Of a DNA stretch of 9,761 bases, positions 1-5,162 are shown one piece after another. Both the position numbers and the translations under genes were made by a program. Location of the stretch: NCBI GenBank assembly GCA_027310325.1, contig DAIDBB010000570.1, positions 1 to 9,761 on the forward strand. Direction: 5' to 3'. Position 1 is the stretch's first letter; each line of letters starts with the position of its first letter. Source of the DNA: a bacterium (lineage in GTDB: Bacteria > Desulfobacterota > GWC2-55-46). The notes below the pieces were generated by a model, which saw only the letters and a list, made by a program, of their open reading frames with translations, had not been told where the DNA came from and made no database searches.

Positions 1-2
1 GG

Positions 3-686
3 ATAGAGCAGGTCAACGCGTCCGAAAAGGAGAGAAAGACGAGAGGGGTGCGGATAAAGAGGCTCCCGGACGGTTGGGCCATGCCCACTCCCGCCCCGGC
101 CATCGCCGTCCAGGTCGCGAAGGAGGCCCCGGCAGTAACCGGGCCCGAGTTCCACTGGGCCGGCGAAAAGGTAAAGCACCTGGGAACCGTAGTCCACAGG
201 TACCTCTGCAGGGTGGCGGGCGAAGGGCTCGATAAGTGGGACCAGAGGAGGCTGGACAACGAGAAGGAGAGGGCCGCCGGGATGCTCAGAAGCCTCGGGC
301 TCGGCGCAACCGAAGCCGATGAATACGCCGAAAGGGCGGTTGGCATGCTTAAGGCGGCGCTCAATGATAAAGCGGGGCGCTGGGTATTGGGCCCGCATCC
401 TGAGGCAAAGGCCGAGGAGCCGGTTACGGGCGTCGTTGGCGGCGAGGTCGCCCACGCCGTCATTGACAGGACCTTCGTGGACGAAAACGGCGTAAGGTGG
501 GTCATAGACTACAAGACCGGCTCGCACGAGGGCGGAAGCCGTGAGGAGTTCCTCGAAAGCGAGAAGGAAAGGTATAGAACACAACTCGAACGCTACGCCG
601 CGATATTCAGGGAGGCCGAAAAGGACAGGGTGATAAAAAAGGGGCTTTACTTCCCGGCCCTGTCGGAGTTCGTGGAAATACCGTGA
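3..686 (+). CDS. RecB/AddA-like UvrD helicase-nuclease, C-terminal nuclease part (5' end outside window)
   Basis: The reading frame is open from the first in-frame codon at base 3, so the start lies upstream. The internal GTG at 48 is probably not the real start. About 227 residues are visible. They match the C-terminal PD-(D/E)XK nuclease domain of RecB/AddA-type UvrD-family proteins, which degrade and process double-strand DNA ends for recombinational repair. The RecB-type nuclease signature appears in order: His in GTVVH (codon 195-197), Asp in VIDR (465-467), then Asp and Lys in VIDYKTG (507-509 and 513-515), followed by a QLERYA helix. These correspond to the metal-binding and catalytic residues known in RecB (His, Asp, Asp, Lys), so the nuclease looks intact. 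The helicase motifs would lie upstream. In related genomes such genes often follow an AddB-like gene, which cannot be checked here. The exact subfamily (AddA or RecB-like) is uncertain. Confidence 0.86.
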   Translation: MEQVNASEKERKTRGVRIKRLPDGWAMPTPAPAIAVQVAKEAPAVTGPEFHWAGEKVKHLGTVVHRYLCRVAGEGLDKWDQRRLDNEKERAAGMLRSLGLGATEADEYAERAVGMLKAALNDKAGRWVLGPHPEAKAEEPVTGVVGGEVAHAVIDRTFVDENGVRWVIDYKTGSHEGGSREEFLESEKERYRTQLERYAAIFREAEKDRVIKKGLYFPALSEFVEIP

Positions 687-708
687 CCGTGTCCGTGAAA
701 GATAAGAA

Positions 709-780
709 GTCATTGCGAGGAGCGTAAGCGACGAAGCAGATGCAAAGTTTACTAATCCGAAGAACCTGAGATGCTTCATC
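709..780. repeat. Imperfect palindromic dispersed-repeat element
   Basis: The left arm begins GTCATTGCGAGGAGCG and continues AAGCGACGAAGCA. This resembles a short palindromic repeat that I recall as dispersed between genes in many bacterial genomes. A partial, diverged right arm (GAGATGCTTCATC, 768-780) is roughly complementary to the GACGAAGCA-GATG part of the left arm, giving a long imperfect hairpin with an A/T-rich centre. It sits 22 bases after the stop of the nuclease gene. It is non-coding and is probably a mobile or formerly mobile REP/MITE-like element. Family membership is from memory, not from a search. Confidence 0.6.
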
Positions 781-820
781 CCCTGTGCTTAAGGGCTTTT
801 TACGCCCTGCCGGGCGCTTC

Positions 821-959
821 GGGGCAAGGGGTTCACATCGCTTACCGCCTCTTCCCCGTTCGCTCCGCCGCTTAGGCCGCTCGCCACGAGGACGGCTCGC
901 GTCTTTCTCCCTCGGCGTCACGAACCCGCTCAGCCTTATGCGCTGTTCACCCTTGCCCC
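821..959. repeat. Inverted-repeat-bounded non-coding block
   Basis: GGGGCAAGGG (821-830) and its exact complement CCCTTGCCCC (950-959) bound this block. Directly inside each arm the same-strand hexamer GTTCAC recurs (831-836 and 945-950). The interior is C/G-rich with many CGCTC/GCTCGC-like steps and no plausible ribosome-binding site. Arg- and Pro-rich open frames run through it on both strands but look like by-products of composition. A small hairpin (AGGGC/GCCCT, 792-807) precedes it. The wider gap 687-1064 therefore holds the palindromic element, this block and a terminator, and no gene I can support. Confidence 0.45.
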
Positions 960-1003
960 ATGAGATTTTTTTAATGACAAAAGACAATTTCTTGCAGACG
1001 CTC

Positions 1004-1038
1004 AAACAAAAAAGCCCCTGCCATTCGGCAGGGGCTTT
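1004..1038 (-). terminator. Rho-independent terminator of the leftward gene 1065-1673
   Basis: AAAGCCCCTGCC (1011-1022) pairs perfectly with GGCAGGGGCTTT (1027-1038) around a 4-base loop, giving a 12-bp stem. On the minus strand it is followed by a T-rich run (GGGGCTTTTTTGTTT). It begins 27 bases after the stop of the secreted-protein gene. On the plus strand the tail TTTATCGTATTT is weaker, so it could stop rightward transcripts only inefficiently. Confidence 0.9.
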
Positions 1039-1064
1039 ATCGTATTTAACAAAACGTAAAAGGC

Positions 1065-1673
1065 CTACGGGAACGTTATGAGCCTCTTCACCTTCCCCTT
1101 TTCATCGTACACCGTTAGCCAGTCCGGTTCCTTACCGCTCTTGAGGTAATTGAGTATCCGCTTAAGCTCCTCTGCCGGGGCCCTTTCGAGCCTTTTCCGC
1201 ACGTAGTAGACCGCGTCCTGTATCTTTATGTCCCTCAGGTCGTAGTGGTCGTTGTAAAACGAGTCGATCCCATCGACGATACGCTCCGCGGAGTAGTCGG
1301 CCATCGAGAGGTCGAGCATGACCTTTTTCCTCTCGGTCTTGCCGCGGGCGATAAGGAGGACTACGTCGCCGGCGGAGAAAGTGACGTCCTTTTGGGAACC
1401 CGGCAGTTTGCAGACGTTGTAGAACTCCCGCTGCACCGACTCGGCCCTGGAAACGTCGTACCTTTCCGGGAGCGGAAAGTTGGCGAGCCCGTCGTTATTG
1501 CGTATGACGTAGTCGCTACCGGACTTGAAGCCCTCGACAAAGGCGAGTTTCGTTACCGGGCCCCAACTGATCCAGTCGTTGCCGTCCTTCTCGCGCATGC
1601 CATGCTGCCCCGCAAACGCCTGAGCGGCGATGGCAAACATGACAAAGAATAATCCAGCGATTGCTAACCGCAT
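1065..1673 (-). CDS. Secreted protein of unknown function, 202 aa
   Basis: I do not recognise a named family. The ATG at 1673 follows TAAGGCGCGCTT, giving an AAGG ribosome site about 7 bases upstream. The N-terminus is a clear signal peptide: MRLA, a hydrophobic core at residues 5-18, and an AQAFA cleavage site near 21. The mature part has an aromatic NDWISWG motif (32-38), then a VEGFKSGSDYV helix (46-56), a single Cys at 88, a hydrophobic strand DVVLLIAR (103-110), and a C-terminal segment VDGIDSFYND...IQDAVYYVRKRL (133-162) followed by ELKRILNYLK. The last pattern recalls small periplasmic proteins from environmental Deltaproteobacteria and Nitrospirota that carry W..W..K..F..GF..G near the N-terminus, but that is only a recollection. 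It has its own promoter (1707-1735) and terminator, so it is probably a single-gene unit acting in the periplasm. Confidence 0.85.
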   Translation of the reverse strand: MRLAIAGLFFVMFAIAAQAFAGQHGMREKDGNDWISWGPVTKLAFVEGFKSGSDYVIRNNDGLANFPLPERYDVSRAESVQREFYNVCKLPGSQKDVTFSAGDVVLLIARGKTERKKVMLDLSMADYSAERIVDGIDSFYNDHYDLRDIKIQDAVYYVRKRLERAPAEELKRILNYLKSGKEPDWLTVYDEKGKVKRLITFP

Positions 1674-1706
1674 AAGCGCGCCTTAAAACGGATGCGTAAC
1701 TGGCCC

Positions 1707-1735
1707 ATATTACAACCAATTTCAAAAAACCGCAA
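1707..1735 (-). promoter_or_regulatory. Putative sigma70-type promoter for gene 1065-1673
   Basis: On the minus strand TTGCGG (1730-1735) lies 17 bases from TAATAT (1707-1712), about 35 bases upstream of the ATG at 1673. The -10 matches four of six consensus bases and the -35 three of six, so this is plausible but not strong. Confidence 0.4.
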
Positions 1736-1765
1736 TCCCTTTTAAGGACGGCGAACACCCGGTTT

Positions 1766-2041
1766 TCAGGAACTGGCCCCTTCTTTTTCCTGCCAGAGTC
1801 CGAAGGCCCTGTCTTCGGTATCGAGGCAGACCGCGAAATAACCGGCGCCGGGAACCGCCTTTTTGGGGACGACCACCCGGCCGCCGAGCCTTTCTATCCT
1901 CTCCACGCACTCCTCGATAGATGGGACGCGGATGAAGTCGGCTACCGCGATGCCGGGGGCAGCCCGTCTGATCGAGGACTCTCCGGAGCCGAAGATACCG
2001 GAGTAAAAATCGATGCCGTTAGAACGGTCTAGGTCTTCCAT
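1766..2041 (-). CDS. Shortened VOC (glyoxalase-fold) family protein, 91 aa
   Basis: The ATG at 2041 is chosen because AGGGAGG lies about 6 bases upstream. A longer in-frame extension runs back into the preceding gene without support. The protein shows VOC family marks: DFYSGIFG (11-18), VADFIRVPSIEE (33-44), LGGRVVVPK (52-60) and AVPGAGYFAVCLDTE..AFGLWQ (62-84). Aligned with its upstream neighbour it lacks the first beta strand (HMEIPVDD equivalent) and about 26 residues after SGxFG that would carry the W.....Y....F strand region. One such babbab module of the vicinal-oxygen-chelate fold normally needs 110-130 residues. The Glu in CLDTE, a usual metal ligand, remains, but the first-strand ligand is gone. 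It is probably a decaying or regulatory duplicate of the adjacent VOC gene. Ligand and activity are unknown. It is the last gene of a three-gene leftward operon, 22 bases after its paralogue. Confidence 0.75.
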   Translation of the reverse strand: MEDLDRSNGIDFYSGIFGSGESSIRRAAPGIAVADFIRVPSIEECVERIERLGGRVVVPKKAVPGAGYFAVCLDTEDRAFGLWQEKEGASS

Positions 2042-2063
2042 GTCGCACCTCCCTTGATGGTTT

Positions 2064-2423
2064 CTACTTCGCGTTCGTGTCCGCCTCCCGGAGACCGAAG
2101 GCGTTGCCCTCGGTATCCATGCATATTGCAAAGTACCCCATCCCCGCGACCGCCGTCCCGGGGACGAGGGGCTTGCCGCCGGGCTTTTTCACCTTTCCGG
2201 AGAACTCGTCTGCCGACGGCGCGCCGATGTAGTTGGTTATGCCCTGGCCGGGGGACTGCCTTTTCATCATGCCGCCGCCGGGCTGCTTGTCGCCCGTGGA
2301 GAAAAGCCGGTACTCCATGCCCGGCCCGGCCTCTTTCATCTCCCAGCCGAAGAGTCCGGAGTAAAATTCCCGCGCGCGCTTGACGTCGTCAACCGGTATC
2401 TCCATGTGTACTATCGCGTGCAT
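2064..2423 (-). CDS. VOC (glyoxalase/bleomycin-resistance fold) family protein, 119 aa
   Basis: The start ATG at 2423 follows GAGGAGGGGCGGCC, a strong ribosome site. An upstream in-frame extension reads as low-quality Arg-rich sequence and is rejected. The protein is one complete VOC module: HMEIPVDDVKRAREFYSGLFGW (6-27), a Y-R-L-F strand (38-41), GGGMM (49-53), ITNYIGAPSADEF (62-74), GGKPLVPGTAVAGMGYFAICMDTEGNAFGL (82-111). His6 and Glu105 sit where metal ligands are found in many VOC enzymes. The family includes glyoxalase I, extradiol dioxygenases and resistance proteins, and this short subgroup is usually annotated only as 'VOC family' or 'predicted enzyme related to lactoylglutathione lyase'. 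Substrate is unknown. KKPGGKP replaces the usual xLGGxV turn. Its 5' end overlaps the upstream membrane-protein gene by 35 bases, which suggests translational coupling. Confidence 0.9.
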   Translation of the reverse strand: MHAIVHMEIPVDDVKRAREFYSGLFGWEMKEAGPGMEYRLFSTGDKQPGGGMMKRQSPGQGITNYIGAPSADEFSGKVKKPGGKPLVPGTAVAGMGYFAICMDTEGNAFGLREADTNAK

Positions 2424-2679
2424 GGCCGCCCCTCCTCTTCGATGGTTCGTGGCCTGACTTCGCCGGAACGCGCCCTTTCTTTGATAACGTCCGCTCGTAC
2501 GCCCGCGTCTCCCTGAATACGCCTGCATAGCCCCGTACGGTCGCGACGATAATTGCGAGCGCGAAGCCGGCGATCCAGAGGTACATCCAGCCTACTATCA
2601 ACCACTCTATGATCCTGGTCAGTCCCGCCCGCCTTACGAGCTCTATCGGGCTTAAAAACCTGCGTCCGCGCTCTCCCAT
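2389..2679 (-). CDS. Small single-pass membrane protein, 96 aa, unknown function
   Basis: The ATG at 2679 is preceded by GGAG about 7 bases upstream, and a TTGACA promoter lies 46-73 bases upstream. The protein has a basic N-terminus, one strong hydrophobic segment at about residues 24-48 (EWLIVGWMYLWIAGFALAII), then a hydrophilic, basic C-terminal tail. This arrangement suggests one membrane anchor with a cytoplasmic tail. The last twelve codons overlap the start of the VOC gene in another frame, so the tail contributes ribosome-binding sequence for its neighbour. I do not recognise the family. It is the first gene of the leftward operon with the two VOC proteins, and nothing in the sequence links their functions. 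Existence is supported by position, promoter and hydrophobicity rather than by homology. Confidence 0.6.
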   Translation of the reverse strand: MGERGRRFLSPIELVRRAGLTRIIEWLIVGWMYLWIAGFALAIIVATVRGYAGVFRETRAYERTLSKKGRVPAKSGHEPSKRRGGHARDSTHGDTG

Positions 2680-2724
2680 GGCCCGCTCCGGGTCGTCCGT
2701 TTGTGTTGTGCGGCCCTCGCTACA

Positions 2725-2752
2725 ATACTATCCCCGAACCGCTCCGTGTCAA
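2725..2752 (-). promoter_or_regulatory. Sigma70-type promoter for the leftward VOC operon
   Basis: On the minus strand a perfect TTGACA (2747-2752) is 16 bases from TAGTAT (2725-2730). A shifted TATTGT is an alternative -10. The expected transcript start near 2718 leaves a leader of about 40 bases before the ATG at 2679. Confidence 0.65.
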
Positions 2753-2766
2753 GTGGCGGCGTTCAG

Positions 2767-2794
2767 GTGACAACTCGATTAATCCTGCTATAGT
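2767..2794 (+). promoter_or_regulatory. Sigma70-type promoter for the alpha/beta hydrolase gene
   Basis: GTGACA (2767-2772, five of six consensus bases) is 16 bases from TATAGT (2789-2794, five of six). The expected start near 2801 leaves a leader of about 60 bases. Its -35 lies 14 bases from the -35 of the leftward promoter, so the two are back to back. Confidence 0.65.
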
Positions 2795-2863
2795 AGAAGT
2801 TGACCGGCCAGGACCAATCCAACGCGCTGTCGTTCAGAGCGTCTTTGATCGGGGTTGCCTAAT

Positions 2864-3784
2864 ATGTGGGGCAGGATCTACAGAAGCCCGGAAGGCGAGG
2901 CGAGGATGAGGGCCCTTTATGAATGCGAGCTCAAGGGCCTGGGCCTCGCGTGCGAGAGGACCATCGTAAAGACCCGGTTCGGCTCCGCGCACGTCGTCTC
3001 CGCCGGCCCCCCGGGCGCGCCGCCGCTTGTGCTGGTGCACGGCCTCTTTGTGCCCGCCCCTTACGCCATCGAGCTCTTCAGGCCCCTTGCCGCGGGGTGG
3101 AGGATATACGCCCCGGACGTTGCCGGGCAGACGGGACTGAGCTCTCCGGCGAGACCCGCGACGAGGGGGAACGGTTACGGCAGGTGGCTCTCCGACGTCC
3201 TCGACGGCCTCGGCATAGAGAGGGCGGCGATGCTTGGGGTCTCCTTCGGCGCGGCCATCGTATTGGACCTTGCCGCCTGCTCTCCCGGGCGCATAGAAAG
3301 GGCGGCCCTGGTGACGCCGGCCGGCATCGTAAGGGGCATGGCCCCGAAGCTCTTTGTACGGCTTTTGCTCCCGTGGACGCTGTACCGGTTTTTCCCGGCG
3401 GCAAGCCGAAGGCTCATGCGAAGGCTCTGGGACCGGAAAGTCGGGTATGACGGCAGGTTTTTCAATCTCTTCGACGCCGTCATGCGCGACGTAAAGCTCT
3501 TTGTGGTTCCGCCGGGGCCTTTCAGCCGCGAGGACCTGTCGCGATTCACGTCCCCGGCCCTCGTGATGCTCGCGAAGGACGACGCCCTCATCCCGGTCGA
3601 ATCGGCCCTGAGGCGCGCAACTGAAGTCATCCCGAACCTCTCGGGGACGGTCGTCTTCGACGGGCCGCACATACCGGGCAAAGAGGCGATGATTTTGATA
3701 AATGACAAGATAATGGATTTCCTCGGCAACTCCGGACGGAAAAGGACGGCTGAAGTCGTAAGGTTTAGAAAGGGCCGCGCATAG
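2864..3784 (+). CDS. Alpha/beta hydrolase fold protein, 306 aa
   Basis: Start chosen at the ATG at 2864, with a GGGG run (2851-2854) about nine bases upstream; a TTG three codons earlier is possible but lacks a ribosome site. The catalytic signature of the alpha/beta hydrolase fold is complete. It has the oxyanion-hole strand LVLVHGLF (around residues 55-62), the nucleophile elbow GVSFGAA with Ser127, the acid strand MLAKDDALIP with Asp240 or 239, and the catalytic His269 in FDGPHIPG. A basic, aromatic helical cap lies at about 155-215. There is no signal peptide, so it is probably cytoplasmic. The family covers esterases, lipases, haloperoxidase-like and C-C hydrolases, and the sequence does not fix a substrate. 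The C-terminus is Arg/Lys-rich. It stands alone: its own promoter is upstream and a repeat-rich gap follows. Confidence 0.9.
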   Translation: MWGRIYRSPEGEARMRALYECELKGLGLACERTIVKTRFGSAHVVSAGPPGAPPLVLVHGLFVPAPYAIELFRPLAAGWRIYAPDVAGQTGLSSPARPATRGNGYGRWLSDVLDGLGIERAAMLGVSFGAAIVLDLAACSPGRIERAALVTPAGIVRGMAPKLFVRLLLPWTLYRFFPAASRRLMRRLWDRKVGYDGRFFNLFDAVMRDVKLFVVPPGPFSREDLSRFTSPALVMLAKDDALIPVESALRRATEVIPNLSGTVVFDGPHIPGKEAMILINDKIMDFLGNSGRKRTAEVVRFRKGRA

Positions 3785-3913
3785 AAAGAGCGCCTGCCGC
3801 GTAGTTCGACACCCCATCCAGACCCTCACCAGGAGGGTAATAGCCCTTCGAGCATCCCGACAGTCTCCAGCGAAAATCAAATATCGCCCGCGGAGGGTAA
3901 AAGCCGGCCATGC

Positions 3914-3945
3914 GGGCCGGTGGTGCGTTTGCCCGCCGCACGGCG
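3914..3945. repeat. 32-bp direct repeat, copy 1
   Basis: This copy reads GGGCCGGTGGTGCGTT followed by TGCCCGCCGCACGGCG and is identical over 32 bases to copy 2 at 4004-4035. Within it GTGCG and CGCAC can pair around a 9-base loop, and GCC/GGC ends can extend the fold, so it is an imperfect palindrome of REP type. Its left end is shared with a GC hairpin (3904-3920). Confidence 0.85.
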
Positions 3946-4003
3946 CACTGCGTACGGGAATGAAAAAAGTCCGGCGCGGGTAAACGGACGATTGTGTTCC
4001 ACG

Positions 4004-4035
4004 GGGCCGGTGGTGCGTTTGCCCGCCGCACGGCG
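4004..4035. repeat. 32-bp direct repeat, copy 2, abutting a ribosome-binding site
   Basis: Identical to copy 1, at a period of 90 bases. It ends immediately before AGGGAGGTG, the ribosome site of the gene starting at 4051, and so forms the leader of that gene. Its hairpin could influence translation or mRNA stability, which is inference. Confidence 0.85.
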
Positions 4036-4050
4036 AGGGAGGTGCGTTAT

Positions 4051-4575
4051 ATGGCTGTGTTGGGCGTGGTCGTTGGGCTGTTCCTGTCGTTTTCGCTGGC
4101 CATGGCGTGGGTAGGCGGCGACAGGGAAAAGGCGGCTTTGGAGGACGCGATAAAAAAGGGCCAGTGGACCCAGGCCTCGTTGTCGGCTCAGGCGTACGCG
4201 CAGGGCGAGCGTCTCGACGAGCTTCAGGACAGGCTTGAAGACTCGCTCATCGAGAGAAACAAGCTCGAAAGGGGCGCTACCGCGGCGGAAACCGGCAACG
4301 CCGTGTATATAAACGGGCCGAGCCCCTCAAACCCCTTCCTTGACCCGGAACCGTCGGTCCTTGACGACGTGGAGTCCACGGACCAGCTAACGGCCGCGGA
4401 AACGTCGCTCAAGCGGGAGACGTCGGCAAGGTCCGCCGCCGAAAAGAGGCTCTTTTACGCGCAAAGGGCCGTCTCATACCTGGAAACGGAACTGAACGGT
4501 TCGGTCGACGCAAGGCGGGACTGGCGCGACATAAAGGAGGGCGAGTCCTGCCGCTGGGACCCGGAAAGGCGTTGA
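4051..4575 (+). CDS. Membrane-anchored or exported coiled-coil protein, 174 aa, unknown function
   Basis: The ATG at 4051 is chosen over an upstream ATG at 3994 because AGGGAGG precedes it by about 8 bases and because the upstream extension would translate the 32-bp repeat. Residues 2-21 (AVLGVVVGLFLSFSLAMAW) form a signal-anchor or signal peptide with an AMA-W possible cleavage. Two charged, Leu-rich heptad-like stretches follow (about 43-75, QAYAQGERLDELQDRLEDSL, and 110-150), separated by a Gly/Pro/Asn-rich linker (82-103, INGPSPSNPFLDPEP). A single Cys is at 167 near the charged C-terminus. No family is recognised. Likely position is outside the inner membrane, or anchored to it, with a rod-like coiled coil. 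The gene is flanked by copies of the 32-bp repeat, at 4004-4035 and 4671-4702. No clear promoter or terminator is seen, only a T-run after the stop. Confidence 0.75.
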   Translation: MAVLGVVVGLFLSFSLAMAWVGGDREKAALEDAIKKGQWTQASLSAQAYAQGERLDELQDRLEDSLIERNKLERGATAAETGNAVYINGPSPSNPFLDPEPSVLDDVESTDQLTAAETSLKRETSARSAAEKRLFYAQRAVSYLETELNGSVDARRDWRDIKEGESCRWDPERR

Positions 4576-4607
4576 CTGTTTTTTTGGTTTTATTTGGTCA
4601 CGGTCAC

Positions 4608-4624
4608 GGTGCGTGCGCACGGCG
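4608..4624. repeat. Possible shortened relic of the 32-bp repeat
   Basis: GGTGCGTGCGCACGGCG matches the right two thirds of the 32-bp repeat with 7 internal bases missing. It keeps the self-complementary GTGCG/CGCAC arms. It follows a tandem GGTCAC-GGTCAC. The match is short and GC-rich, so it could be chance. Confidence 0.3.
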
Positions 4625-4670
4625 AAGGCCGAGGCCGTCCGCGCGGGTTTAAGGGCCGTCTGACCCAAAG

Positions 4671-4702
4671 GGGCCGGCCAGACCTCTGCCCGCCGCACGG
4701 CG
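4671..4702. repeat. 32-bp repeat, diverged copy 3, abutting a stop codon
   Basis: The length is the same 32 bases. The outer 7 (GGGCCGG) and 16 (TGCCCGCCGCACGGCG) are identical to copies 1 and 2, but the central 9 bases are CCAGACCTC instead of TGGTGCGTT. The new centre pairs with an upstream GTCTG (4658-4662) to form a different hairpin. The right end directly touches the stop codon of the leftward gene 4703-5098, so the repeat forms the start of that gene's 3' untranslated region. The gap 4576-4702 has no other gene. Confidence 0.7.
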
Positions 4703-5098
4703 TCAGAACGGGTCGTCTTCGAGGCGGGGCCTTCTGTCGGTATTGTATCCGATAAGGGCGAGCTTTTCGTTTATCTCTTTAAGCAGCCTCTCCTGGCCCT
4801 TTAGCGCCGCGGCGACCTCGGTGCCGGGGGCCTCGCTCATGTCGCGCAGCCCCCTGTCGAGCCTGGAGATTATCTCCCTCAAGCGGTCGTCGGTCTCGGG
4901 CGACAGCCTGTACCCGATGACGTCGTTCGTTTTTTTCGTGTACCCGTAGATGTTCCTGTTCATGTTCTTAAGCTCCGTCAGTAGCTCGCGCGTAGTGGCG
5001 CGCATCTCCGCGAGGCTCCGTTTGAGCCCCATGAGCCCGGCGAGAAGAAGGACGAGGAGTATGATGATTATGCCAGCCGGAATCCCTGGTGCCGTCAT
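4703..5098 (-). CDS. Single-pass membrane protein with coiled-coil tail, 131 aa
   Basis: The ATG at 5098 follows GGGGTG about 6 bases upstream, and a near-consensus promoter lies just beyond. Residues about 7-24 (PAGIIIILLVLLLAGLMG) form one transmembrane helix. The rest is a charged helical region with heptad-like spacing (28-52, 70-88, 95-115) ending in an acidic-aromatic tail (LEDDPF). The layout resembles small DUF948-like or YtxH-like proteins with a short N-terminal anchor and a long cytoplasmic amphipathic helix, but I do not identify a family. No catalytic motif is visible. It lies 64 bases downstream of another membrane-protein gene on the same strand but has its own promoter in between. 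Confidence 0.8.
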   Translation of the reverse strand: MTAPGIPAGIIIILLVLLLAGLMGLKRSLAEMRATTRELLTELKNMNRNIYGYTKKTNDVIGYRLSPETDDRLREIISRLDRGLRDMSEAPGTEVAAALKGQERLLKEINEKLALIGYNTDRRPRLEDDPF

Positions 5099-5124
5099 TT
5101 TTTCACCCCGAACGCGCTGTTTAA

Positions 5125-5153
5125 ACTGTATTACCGGACGGCCCGGCTGTCAA
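5125..5153 (-). promoter_or_regulatory. Strong sigma70-type promoter for gene 4703-5098
   Basis: On the minus strand a perfect TTGACA (5148-5153) is 17 bases from TACAGT (5125-5130). The expected start near 5118 leaves a leader of about 20 bases. The -35 context CACTTGACA is identical to that of the leftward promoter at 2725-2752. Confidence 0.7.
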
Positions 5154-5162
5154 GTGCGGGGG

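Larger units (their letters stand above)
3785..4050. other. Gene-poor, repeat-rich intergenic stretch
   Basis: No gene is supported here. Open frames on either strand are low-complexity and have no ribosome sites. Visible structures are GAGGGTAA-A/T-AGCC at 3833-3845 and again exactly 60 bases later at 3893-3905; a GC hairpin CCGGCC/GGCCGG (3904-3920, 5-base loop); and two copies of a 32-bp direct repeat 90 bases apart. No convincing terminator for the hydrolase gene or promoter for the next gene is apparent. Confidence 0.6.

Noticed and set aside
607..1005. Leftward and rightward open frames through 607-1081, Arg/Pro-rich
   Set aside because: They run through the palindromic repeat and a terminator, lack ribosome sites, and have composition typical of translated GC-rich non-coding DNA.
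1245..1652. Rightward 135-codon open frame
   Set aside because: It is the antisense shadow of the secreted-protein gene 1065-1673, which has a signal peptide, ribosome site and terminator.
2703..2909. Rightward 68-codon open frame before the hydrolase
   Set aside because: It spans both divergent promoters, has no ribosome site and ends inside the hydrolase gene.
2834..3880. Long 348-codon leftward open frame
   Set aside because: It is antisense to the alpha/beta hydrolase, whose complete catalytic motifs decide the strand. The leftward product is charged low-complexity sequence.
3765..4031. Leftward 88-codon frame with repeated RRANAPPA words
   Set aside because: The repeated words are simply translations of the 32-bp DNA repeats, and no start signal is seen.
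3914..4035. Possible CRISPR array from two 32-bp repeats
   Set aside because: Only two tandem-like copies, a 58-base gap, a third copy far away with a changed centre, and no cas genes.
4004..4702. Integron gene cassette with attC sites
   Set aside because: The repeats do not show attC core sites (GTTRRRY/RYYYAAC), and no integrase or attI is present. The cassette idea is kept only in a general form.
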